6,217 nt of DNA from Pedobacter sp. (lineage in GTDB: Bacteria; Bacteroidota; Bacteroidia; Sphingobacteriales; Sphingobacteriaceae), in NCBI GenBank assembly GCA_004295885.1, contig SEDG01000273.1, positions 1 through 6,217 on the forward strand, given 5' to 3'. Numbering within the stretch: the stretch's first letter is position 1; the number at the start of each line of letters is the position of its first letter. This document shows positions 1-5,984 of the stretch, in pieces. The notes beneath the pieces were generated by a model that was given only the letters and a program-made list of their open reading frames with translations, did not search any database and was not told where the DNA came from. The position numbers and the translations under genes were made by a program.

Positions 1-265
1 TATATACTTTCGCATTTTCGGTTAATCCAATCGTGCCATCGCCTTTCGGATTTGCCTCTTCTAAAATTGCCGTAGCCAAAACGCTTAACACTTCATCATC
101 CAAAAAACTTTCTGGATAATTTTTTACCTTCTTTAATAACTTTTGAACTTCGTTTGCTTCAACATCTTGAAAATTGTCTTTCAAGATTTCTAAAGCCAAG
201 CCTAATATTTTACCTTCTGTATAACCCAAGGCTTTAAGGGTTTTACCTGTTATTTCTGTTTTCAT
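1..265 (-). CDS. Probable RtcB-family RNA ligase, N-terminal part (continues past the left edge)
   Basis: The ATG is at 263-265 and the frame stays open to the window edge, giving 88 residues. The protein starts MKTEITGKTLKALGYTEGK and ends in ...GLTENAKVY. I recall this pattern from Bacteroidota RtcB proteins: an ITGK..L..LGY.EG opening, a helical stretch of about 80 residues ending in P..F.DDE.L, then an LTENA-type strand where the shorter E. coli RtcB begins. RtcB ligates 2',3'-cyclic phosphate or 3'-phosphate RNA ends to 5'-OH ends using GTP and Mn2+. The metal-binding and guanylylated His residues would lie outside the window, so catalysis cannot be judged. It lies downstream of prfC on the same strand but behind a strong terminator, so it probably has its own promoter or depends on read-through. 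The family call is from recalled sequence similarity, not a search. Confidence 0.6.
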   Translation of the reverse strand, partial: MKTEITGKTLKALGYTEGKILGLALEILKDNFQDVEANEVQKLLKKVKNYPESFLDDEVLSVLATAILEEANPKGDGTIGLTENAKVY

Positions 266-278
266 TTTTAATAAATAT

Positions 279-314
279 AAAAAATCCCCTATCATTATAA
301 AACGATAGGGGATT
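279..314 (-). terminator. Rho-independent terminator of prfC
   Basis: On the minus strand an 11-bp perfect stem (AATCCCCTATC at 304-314 read in reverse, paired with GATAGGGGATT over 283-293) closes a 10-nt A/T-rich loop and runs straight into six T residues (284-279). It begins 22 nt after the prfC stop codon and ends 14 nt before the rtcB-like ATG, so it should end prfC transcription and insulate the next gene. Confidence 0.9.
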
Positions 315-335
315 GTAAATGCCAATATACTTTAG

Positions 336-1916
336 CTATTTAAACTCGCTCGTTTTATGGAACTCAATGTCTGGATAATCTCTCATCGTCATGTTAATCA
401 TAAACTCGTTATCCGCTAAATAAACCGGATTACCATCCTTATCTTCTCCAATATGTTGTTGTTTACGTTTTAAAAACTCTTCTAATTTTTTAGGTTCTTT
501 TGATGTAACCCAGTTAGAACGAGTATAACTCAACATCCTGAAATGCGCCTTTGCACCATATTCATGCTCCAACCTAAAGGCAATTACCTCAAACTGTAAA
601 TCTCCAACCGCACCAATCACCTTTCTATTACCAGGCTGCATCACAAATAGCTGCGCAACACCTTCTTCTGTTAATTGTTGTAAACCCTTTTCTAGCTGTT
701 TAGTTTTTAATGGGTCTCTATTTTCAACTTCTTTAAAAATCTCTGGAGAGAAGCTAGGAATACCTTTAAACTGAAGTTTCTCACCCTCGGTTAGTGTATC
801 GCCAATTTTAAAAGTACCACTATCATATAATCCTACAACATCGCCAGGCCAAGCTTCTTCCACAATGCTTTTTTCGTTGGCCATAAAATCCATCGGATTA
901 GAGAATTTTATTTTTTTATTATTTCTTGTATGATAGAAGAACTTATTTCGCTCAAACTTGCCCGAACAGATTCTTAAAAAAGCAATTCTATCTCTATGGT
1001 TCGGGTCTAAATTGGCGTGAATTTTAAACACAAATCCGCTAAAATTTTTCTCCGTTGCTAAAACAGTACGCTCTTCTGCTTCTCTGCTTTTCGGGCTTGG
1101 CGCAATGTTTACAAACGTATCTAACAATTCTTTAATCCCGAAATTGTTAATCGCGCTACCAAAAAATACGGGCGCTAATAAACCTTCTAAATACATCTCC
1201 TTATCAACAGCACCGTAAACACCTTCAACTAACTCTAATTCTTCTTTTAAGGTTGATAATGATTTCTCGGGTAAAAATTGCGCTAAATTCTCATCATCTA
1301 AACTATTAACTTCAATAACTGGAGTACTTATTTTCTTCTTATCCGGCTCAAATAAATTAAGGTGATTATTATAAATGCTATAAACTCCTTTAAAAGTGTG
1401 TCCTTGACCAATCGGCCAACTCAACGGACACAAACTGATATTTAATTTGCTTTCAATTTCATCTAATAAATCAAAAGCATCTTTACCCTCACGGTCCATT
1501 TTGTTAACGAAAATGATTACAGGAGTATTTCTCATTCTACAAACCGACATCAATTTTTCAGTCTGCTCTTCCACACCTTTCACACAATCTACCACCAAAA
1601 TAACACTATCCACAGCAGATAAAGTTCGGTAAGTATCTTCAGCGAAATCCTTGTGACCAGGTGTATCTAAAATGTTGATCCTCTTGCCATTATATTCGAA
1701 ACCCATTACAGATGTTGCTACCGAAATACCACGTTGTTTTTCAATTTCCATAAAATCGGAAGTGCTACTTTGATTCGCTTTATTCCGTTTTACCGCACCA
1801 GCAGTATTAATTGCACCTCCAAAAAGCAAGAACTTTTCGGTTAATGTGGTTTTACCAGCATCTGGGTGACTAATAATTGCAAACGTTTTTCTTTTTTCTA
1901 TTTCAGGATTTAACAT
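336..1916 (-). CDS. prfC: Peptide chain release factor 3 (RF3, translational GTPase)
   Basis: RF3 is the GTPase that speeds removal of RF1/RF2 from the ribosome after peptide release; it acts in the cytosol. The protein is 526 residues, close to E. coli RF3 (529). All G motifs are intact: G1 SHPDAGKTT at residues 16-24, the switch I region QRGIS at 61-65, G3 DTPGH at 84-88, G4 NKMD at 138-141 and G5 FGSA at 252-255. The RF3-type opening (KRKTFAIISHPDAGKTTLTE) separates it from EF-G and from TypA/LepA. Domains II and III follow from about residue 290 to the end, including the FVMQPGNRKVIGAVGDLQFEV-like segment typical of RF3. The start is the ATG at 1914-1916. No Shine-Dalgarno is evident, which is normal in Bacteroidota. 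It appears monocistronic, with its own promoter near 2027-2058 and a strong terminator at 279-314. Confidence 0.97.
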   Translation of the reverse strand: MLNPEIEKRKTFAIISHPDAGKTTLTEKFLLFGGAINTAGAVKRNKANQSSTSDFMEIEKQRGISVATSVMGFEYNGKRINILDTPGHKDFAEDTYRTLSAVDSVILVVDCVKGVEEQTEKLMSVCRMRNTPVIIFVNKMDREGKDAFDLLDEIESKLNISLCPLSWPIGQGHTFKGVYSIYNNHLNLFEPDKKKISTPVIEVNSLDDENLAQFLPEKSLSTLKEELELVEGVYGAVDKEMYLEGLLAPVFFGSAINNFGIKELLDTFVNIAPSPKSREAEERTVLATEKNFSGFVFKIHANLDPNHRDRIAFLRICSGKFERNKFFYHTRNNKKIKFSNPMDFMANEKSIVEEAWPGDVVGLYDSGTFKIGDTLTEGEKLQFKGIPSFSPEIFKEVENRDPLKTKQLEKGLQQLTEEGVAQLFVMQPGNRKVIGAVGDLQFEVIAFRLEHEYGAKAHFRMLSYTRSNWVTSKEPKKLEEFLKRKQQHIGEDKDGNPVYLADNEFMINMTMRDYPDIEFHKTSEFK

Positions 1917-2026
1917 GGGTTTTTTATTGATAATGTGGGCAGAAACTTAATTAAATAGCAGATACAGCAAGGCTTTATAAAAAGCGAAGAGGGAATAATA
2001 TGGCTGTAGCTTGTTTCATTGCGCTG

Positions 2027-2058
2027 CAAAGGTAAGAATATTTTTTTATGAGTATAAA
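2027..2058 (-). promoter_or_regulatory. Bacteroidota-type promoter for prfC
   Basis: Read on the minus strand, 2034-2027 is TACCTTTG, an exact match to the Bacteroidota -7 consensus TAnnTTTG. After a 20-bp gap, 2058-2055 reads TTTA, a three-of-four match to the -33 TTTG element. Transcription would start near 2020-2023 and leave a prfC leader of about 100 nt. The consensus is established for this phylum; the start site is inferred from spacing. Confidence 0.65.
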
Positions 2059-2100
2059 GTAGTTAGTTACGAGAATGAAGTTAAGGTTTTGTAGAAGAGC

Positions 2101-2330
2101 AATGTCAATGCTTTTCGGCAACGAAAGTCCCGCCAACGCTACAAGTCCTCTCCCGATGAAAAAATCGGGATGTGGGCTTTTCGCTATGTCGGGTCTAGCT
2201 TATATGAGCTTGTGCAGGGGAAACCAGAAATAGTAGCAAATGCCTAGGTTTTTAAACCCGATAGGAGTGAGCACGTAGGGTTAGCCCTTGCGGCTAACCC
2301 CGAAGTAAAACGAATAGCGGGAATGACATT
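2101..2330. repeat. Hairpin-rich intergenic block, possible dispersed repeat element
   Basis: This non-coding block fills most of the gap between the prfC promoter and the terminator of the next gene. Its ends are partly inverted: AATGTCA at 2101-2107 faces TGACATT at 2324-2330, and just inside TCCCGC near 2128 faces GCGGGA near 2317. Inside are two clean hairpins: TCCCGAT/ATCGGGA (2151-2157 with 2164-2170, 6-nt loop) and GGGTTAGCC/GGCTAACCC (2278-2286 with 2292-2300, 5-nt loop). There is also a nested CCTA-GGTTT/AAACC-TAGG structure near 2243-2265. The block is visibly richer in G and C than the flanking DNA. Neither hairpin is followed by a T tract, so they are not terminators, and I see no credible gene in it. 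A multicopy intergenic repeat or small non-autonomous element is the likeliest explanation, but copy number cannot be seen from one window. A structured RNA is the alternative. Confidence 0.4.
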
Positions 2331-2370
2331 CATAAAAGCGAATCATTGGCTTTTCAAACTATTTAACATA

Positions 2371-2399
2371 AAAAAAGCCGATTAAAAAACCGGCTCTTT
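2371..2399 (-). terminator. Rho-independent terminator of the DUF6600-like gene
   Basis: The minus strand reads AGCCGGTT, a TTTT loop, then AATCGGCT, followed by a run of T residues (2376-2371). The stem is about eight base pairs with one G-U pair, and the upstream A residues (2397-2399) can extend it against the T tract. It lies about 20 nt after the stop codon at 2420-2422. Confidence 0.85.
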
Positions 2400-2419
2400 C
2401 TTGTTCATATTTAATTATT

Positions 2420-3850
2420 TTATCCTCTACCTGGACGGCCACCGCCTCCACCTCTCTCACCGCGACTTTCTGAACCACCGCCAGAACTTCTTTGTTGTGG
2501 AGCTGATTGAGTACGCTCTACACGCTGAGGTTGTGATTGTGGTCTTTCCATTCTTTGTTGTTGAGGTTGCGCTTGTTGAACTGGCTGAGGGCGCTCCATC
2601 CTTTGTTGCTGTGGCATTTCTCTACTACGCTCAACTCTTTGTTGCTGAGGTTGTGCTTGTTGCACAGGTTGTGGGCGCTCCATTCTTTGTTGTTGCGGCA
2701 TTTCTCGGCTACGCTCTACTCTTTGTTGAGACTGATCTTGTGGCGTAGGTTGGCTACGTTCAATTCTTTGAGATTGGTTATTGTTGCCATCGCTTCTTCT
2801 GTCAAAAACACTTGGTCTTTGGTTAGCAACACCATTATTCTCGTTACCTCTATTGCCATTTTCTCTTCCTTGAGGGGCAGTAACTTCATTTCCGTTTCTA
2901 GAAGGTCTATTAGATGTGCCTCCGTTGTAACCTCTGTCAGCATTCCTATCGCCACCTTGATTTACGTTTCCATTGTTTCTGTCAAATCCGCCATTATTTC
3001 CCCTGTCACCACGATTAGCAGTTACGTTATTGTTATCTCTATTGTCTCTTCCAACTGGTCCGCGGTTAATACTACCTTGAACTGCATTTCTTGGAGCTGA
3101 GTTTCCATTATCTCTGCTAGCACGTGGGCTATAGATGTTTACATTTCTGTCGTCAATTCTCGATGCACCTGGTCTGCTGCTTCTGTTTACGTTATAAACA
3201 GTTACATTTTGATTAGTTGCACGCCTTACTTCCTCAGCTCTAGGGCCGGTATAATAAGTTCTGTTGTTGCGAACATAAGTGTTATTGATAATTACCGTGT
3301 TTTGGATATAAACCCTGTTTCTTCCATAGTTGTAACGAGGATAGCTATTACTATAAATACTTCCATAAGGTATAAAGTTCCAGCACATATCCGGCACTCT
3401 GTAGCCACCCCTGCCAATATTAATACCGATGCTAATGCTTGGACCTAATGGAGCCCAGCCATAATTACCGCCGCCACTTCTCCAACTTACCCAAGCTGGT
3501 CCCCAAACTGTATCTGGTAACCAAACCCATTGGTTGTAACGATTGTAAATCCAACGACCGTAGTGAAACGGTGCCCAGCCCCAGTCGTAATTACTTACCC
3601 AAGTATTTCCATACTCGGTCATGGCCCAACGACCATTGCTGTAGTAAGGCCTAAAGTCTTCTTGGTCTACATCCGGACGCCAAACGTAGCCGTACTGTGG
3701 GTCTTGAATCCAAGTTCCATAAGGAGAGAGTTCATCGTAAAACGATTGTAAGGAAACATCCTCTTGCTGTGCTTTTGCCGACTGTGTGGTTCCGGCAAAA
3801 AGGAGCATGAGGCCTACCAGCAGTGCCGGTAATTTGATCATGTTTTTCAT
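2420..3850 (-). CDS. Secreted DUF6600-like protein with low-complexity N/G/R and Q/P/R tail
   Basis: The protein has 476 residues and no known function. Residues 1-27 form a signal peptide: basic KNMIK, hydrophobic core LPALLVGLMLLFAG, and an AKA|QQ cleavage site. There is no lipobox Cys, so the product should be periplasmic or exported. Residues about 30-140 are packed with Trp and Tyr (YGTW, GYVWRP, GRWAMTEYGNTWVS, WGWAPFHYGRW, GPAWVSWR, YGWAPLGP). I recognise this as the DUF6600 type found in Bacteroidota and Proteobacteria exported proteins. After a Tyr/Asn-rich linker, about 241-360 is Asn/Gly/Arg-rich. Residues 361-450 carry seven QR[VMI]ER cores at 361, 376, 388, 404, 416, 432 and 442, and the last 20 residues are Gly/Arg-rich. 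The single Cys in the mature chain is C156. The ATG at 3848-3850 is preferred; M4 is also possible and would leave a usable signal peptide. I found no convincing TAnnTTTG promoter in the 147-bp spacer upstream. Confidence 0.85.
   Translation of the reverse strand: MKNMIKLPALLVGLMLLFAGTTQSAKAQQEDVSLQSFYDELSPYGTWIQDPQYGYVWRPDVDQEDFRPYYSNGRWAMTEYGNTWVSNYDWGWAPFHYGRWIYNRYNQWVWLPDTVWGPAWVSWRSGGGNYGWAPLGPSISIGINIGRGGYRVPDMCWNFIPYGSIYSNSYPRYNYGRNRVYIQNTVIINNTYVRNNRTYYTGPRAEEVRRATNQNVTVYNVNRSSRPGASRIDDRNVNIYSPRASRDNGNSAPRNAVQGSINRGPVGRDNRDNNNVTANRGDRGNNGGFDRNNGNVNQGGDRNADRGYNGGTSNRPSRNGNEVTAPQGRENGNRGNENNGVANQRPSVFDRRSDGNNNQSQRIERSQPTPQDQSQQRVERSREMPQQQRMERPQPVQQAQPQQQRVERSREMPQQQRMERPQPVQQAQPQQQRMERPQSQPQRVERTQSAPQQRSSGGGSESRGERGGGGGRPGRG
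2553..2720 (-). repeat. Two tandem 84-bp units (28 codons each) plus a partial third inside the DUF6600-like gene
   Basis: Units 2637-2720 and 2553-2636 encode residues 376-403 and 404-431 of the secreted protein. Each unit is QRVERSREMPQQ (12 residues) followed by QRMERPQPVQQAQPQQ (16 residues), so each is itself a two-part repeat built on QRxER. A diverged partial copy follows at residues 432-453 (QRMERPQSQ..QRVERTQS). The two full units differ at 12 of 84 bases by codon-by-codon comparison, and every difference is synonymous. Confidence 0.9.
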
Positions 3851-3997
3851 TTTGTGTGTGTTTTAAAATTTATAATTAACCTAACGCTTTGTGTATATCA
3901 ATTTGAACACCATTTTTAATAAAGGTTTAAGCCAACATCAACTATGTGTGTTATTGCTTCGTTTTAACGCTTTTCTTTACAATTAAGTGTTTTAGGC

Positions 3998-4696
3998 TTG
4001 TTTCTAATTCCAGTTCCATTGGCAGAAAATGCCCAAAATAAATCTTACACTCCGTTTTTGATTGATACCATTAATGTAATTAAAACCTACATTGTTGAGA
4101 ATGAAAAAACTGCTCGTAAGTTTTTAAAGGAGGCTGGTTTAAAAACACCACAAAGTGAATTGCTTATACATGATTTTGGCAAACACAAGCGAGGAAACTC
4201 CTTAGTGCCTTATTTTACTCAATTAATGTCTGGTATCGATGTTGGTTTAATGAGCGAAGCGGGTTGCCCAGGCGTTGCTGACCCAGGTGCAGAAATTGTG
4301 GCTGAAGCACACAAACGAGGAATTAAAGTGGTGCCTTTAGTTGGCCCTAACTCTATGATACAAGCATTAATGTCTTCAGGATTTAGTGGACAAAGTTTTA
4401 CATTTCATGGGTATTTACCAATTGATAAAGTAGAAAGAGCAAAGCGTATAAAAGAGCTTGAGGCATTGTCGCAAAAGAACAAACAAACTCAACTGTTTAT
4501 GGAGACGCCATTTAGGAACAATCATCTATTTGAAGATGTACTGAAAAATTGTAGTGGAAGCACTCAACTTTGTGTGGCTTGCAATATTAATGGCGAAGAT
4601 GAATATATCAAAACCCTCACTGTAGGCGCTTGGAAAAGTGAAAGGATAGACTTGCACAAAAAGCCAACGGTGTTTTTGATTTATAAAGCTTCTTAG
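3998..4696 (+). CDS. SAM-dependent methyltransferase, short RsmI-like (tetrapyrrole methylase fold) protein
   Basis: The predicted protein has 232 residues. RsmI 2'-O-methylates the ribose of C1402 in 16S rRNA; this gene looks like the shorter Bacteroidota paralogue, whose substrate I do not know. Family signatures are the LIPVPLAE opening (RsmI: TPIGNL), YIVENEKTAR at 31-40 in place of the RsmI EDTR region, GLMSEAGCPGVADPG at 83-97 (the SAM-site loop), VVPLVGPNS at 111-119, a GYLP motif at 138-141 and FMETPFRN at 167-174 (RsmI: YESTHR-like). It is about 50 residues shorter than E. coli RsmI (roughly 286) at the C-terminus. The first in-frame NTG codon is TTG at 3998; the frame is blocked by TAA at 3965-3967 and has no ATG, so TTG is the best start. 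It is the only plus-strand gene here, divergent from the DUF6600-like gene and convergent with nadD. No clear terminator follows. Confidence 0.85.
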   Translation: MFLIPVPLAENAQNKSYTPFLIDTINVIKTYIVENEKTARKFLKEAGLKTPQSELLIHDFGKHKRGNSLVPYFTQLMSGIDVGLMSEAGCPGVADPGAEIVAEAHKRGIKVVPLVGPNSMIQALMSSGFSGQSFTFHGYLPIDKVERAKRIKELEALSQKNKQTQLFMETPFRNNHLFEDVLKNCSGSTQLCVACNINGEDEYIKTLTVGAWKSERIDLHKKPTVFLIYKAS

Positions 4697-4781
4697 ATAA
4701 TTCACCAAGCAGTCATGGGTGGGCTGTAACCAAATCTTCAAGCTATTCGTTGCCTTTGGTTTAACCAACCAAATAAAAGAC

Positions 4782-5396
4782 TTATCTATACATACTTTTC
4801 TGTTCGATGAACTCTAGCACGTTATCTGGAACAAAAAATTGAATATTTTTATTGTCTTTTAAAGCCTTACGGATAAAAGTAGAAGAGATTTCCATTTCTG
4901 GTGTATCGGTAAAAGTAATTGAGGGATGATTTTCCCATTCACTTACATCGGCACCAGGGCGTGGGTAAACGTAGATATGATATTCCTTGAGCAAGATTTC
5001 GTAATTCTTCCATTTTTTTAAGGATACCAAATTGTCAGCTCCCATTATTAAAACGAATTCTTTTTCTGGATAGCGCTCTTGTAAATGGGTAAGCGTATCT
5101 ATCGTATAAGAAGGTTGAGATAATTTAAATTCTATATCACTCACCTTAATTTGCGGTGCGTTTTCGGTGGCCAGTTTTGCCATTTCCAAGCGGTCGTACA
5201 TATTGGCCAAGCCGCTTTTTTGCTTTAATGGATTATGAGGTGAAACCACCAGCCAAACTTCTTTTAAGCCGCTAAAACTTGCCATGTAGTTGGCAATAAC
5301 TAAATGTCCAATATGAATTGGATTATAGGAACCGAAAAAAAGGCCAGTTTTCAGTTTTCGGTTTTCAGTTTTCAGTTCGGTAAGCTGGGCAGACAT
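4782..5396 (-). CDS. nadD: Nicotinate-nucleotide adenylyltransferase
   Basis: NadD adenylates nicotinate mononucleotide with ATP to form deamido-NAD, the penultimate step of NAD synthesis, in the cytosol. The nucleotidyltransferase motifs are complete: GSYNPIHIGHL at 22-32 (the HxGH signature), SPHNPLK at 52-58, IMGADN at 117-122, LKKW at 126-129 and SSTFIRKAL at 171-179. The protein is 204 residues. Members of this family usually begin two to five residues before the LFFGS strand, so the first 14 or so residues (MSAQLTELKTENRK) look like an addition. They are encoded by a 7-nt repeat tract (5345-5376). The ATG at 5394-5396 is the only ATG upstream of the HxGH motif. A CTG at 5352-5354 stands where an ancestral start (M-K-T-G-L-F-F) would be expected. 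It lies 8 nt after the gmk stop and is probably co-transcribed with gmk and yicC. Confidence 0.95.
   Translation of the reverse strand: MSAQLTELKTENRKLKTGLFFGSYNPIHIGHLVIANYMASFSGLKEVWLVVSPHNPLKQKSGLANMYDRLEMAKLATENAPQIKVSDIEFKLSQPSYTIDTLTHLQERYPEKEFVLIMGADNLVSLKKWKNYEILLKEYHIYVYPRPGADVSEWENHPSITFTDTPEMEISSTFIRKALKDNKNIQFFVPDNVLEFIEQKSMYR
5345..5376 (-). repeat. Heptanucleotide tract (ACTGAAA)n at the 5' end of nadD
   Basis: Read on the minus strand from 5376 the units are ACTGAAA, ACTGAAA, ACCGAAA, ACTGAAA, then a partial ACTG: four full 7-nt units with one C/T variant. The tract encodes roughly residues 7-17 of nadD. Because 7 is not a multiple of 3, the units are read in different frames, and gain or loss of one unit would disconnect the ATG at 5394-5396 from the enzyme's reading frame. 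Confidence 0.9.
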
Positions 5397-5404
5397 TTTT
5401 CAAT

Positions 5405-5974
5405 TTATTTCGATAAGAACTCACCAATTATTTTTTCTGCTTCTGCACAAGCAATTTCTAAGTCGTAGTTTTTAAGAATGATGTCAAATTTATCAGCGTA
5501 TAAAAGTTCTTTTTCTGCTTTTATAAAACGTTCTTGAAGTTTCTCTCGGCTATCGGTTCCTCTTCCTGTTAAACGTTCTTTTAATACTTCTAAAGATGGC
5601 GGTTGAACGAAAATAGCTAATGCATCTTCTTCGTATTTTCTTTTTAAACGTAAACCACCTTCAACATCAATATCAAAAATTACATGTTTGCCAGCATCCC
5701 AAATCCTCTGGATTTCTGAACGTAAGGTGCCATAAAATGTCCCGCTGTAAACCTCTTCAAACTCTACAAATTCTTGACGAGCAACTTTATGTAGAAAATC
5801 TTCTTTAGTGATGAAATAATAATCGTTTTCATGTTTCTCTGTTCCACGAGATTCTCTTGTTGTTGCAGAGATAGAAAAACTTAATTGAGGAAATTTCTTA
5901 AGTAAATGTCTTACAATGGTTGTTTTACCAGCTCCTGATGGTGCAGAAAATATTATGAGTTTGCCCTGTTTCAT
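5405..5974 (-). CDS. gmk: Guanylate kinase
   Basis: This cytosolic enzyme phosphorylates GMP (and dGMP) to GDP with ATP. It is essential for GTP supply and limits the (p)ppGpp precursor pool. The protein is 189 residues, slightly shorter than E. coli Gmk (207) but normal for this family. Visible motifs are the P-loop APSGAGKTT at 11-19, the GMP-binding region SATTRESRGTE at 36-46 with HENDYYF at 48-54, VEFEEVYSGTFYGT at 70-83, the Walker B-like DIDVEGG at 101-107 and the lid segment RLTGRGTDS at 134-142. The start is the ATG at 5972-5974. It sits 69 nt downstream of the yicC stop, across a symmetric heptad repeat, and 8 nt upstream of nadD. The yicC-gmk-nadD order is common in Bacteroidota and implies one transcript. 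Confidence 0.97.
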   Translation of the reverse strand: MKQGKLIIFSAPSGAGKTTIVRHLLKKFPQLSFSISATTRESRGTEKHENDYYFITKEDFLHKVARQEFVEFEEVYSGTFYGTLRSEIQRIWDAGKHVIFDIDVEGGLRLKRKYEEDALAIFVQPPSLEVLKERLTGRGTDSREKLQERFIKAEKELLYADKFDIILKNYDLEIACAEAEKIIGEFLSK

Positions 5975-5984
5975 TTTTAATAAG

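Noticed and set aside
2151..2170. TCCCGAT/ATCGGGA hairpin considered as a terminator
   Set aside because: No T tract follows on either strand and no gene ends next to it; it is better treated as part of the intergenic block.
2716..2955. Minus-strand 79-residue open frame inside the secreted-protein gene
   Set aside because: It is an alternative frame of the Asn/Arg-rich section, with no plausible start context and no recognisable domain.
2401..3100. Long plus-strand open frames (2401-2748 and 2537-3100) opposite the DUF6600-like gene
   Set aside because: They are antisense to a Gln/Arg/Pro-repeat region whose codon use leaves few stops on the other strand. Their translations are hydrophobic repeats mirroring the repeat units, with no family resemblance.
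3851..3997. Search for paired divergent promoters between the DUF6600-like gene and the methyltransferase
   Set aside because: TTTG occurs on the plus strand (near 3892 and 3903) but not with TA at the right spacing, and no TAnnTTTG match exists on the minus strand. Nothing firm enough to annotate.
4728..4761. AACCAAA / TTTGGTT inverted repeat between the convergent methyltransferase and nadD genes, considered as a bidirectional terminator
   Set aside because: The stem is only 7 bp of mixed A/T and G/C with a 20-nt loop, and there is no T tract after it on either strand.
4526..4768. Minus-strand 80-residue open frame overlapping the end of the methyltransferase
   Set aside because: It lies antisense to conserved methyltransferase codons and its product resembles nothing I recognise.
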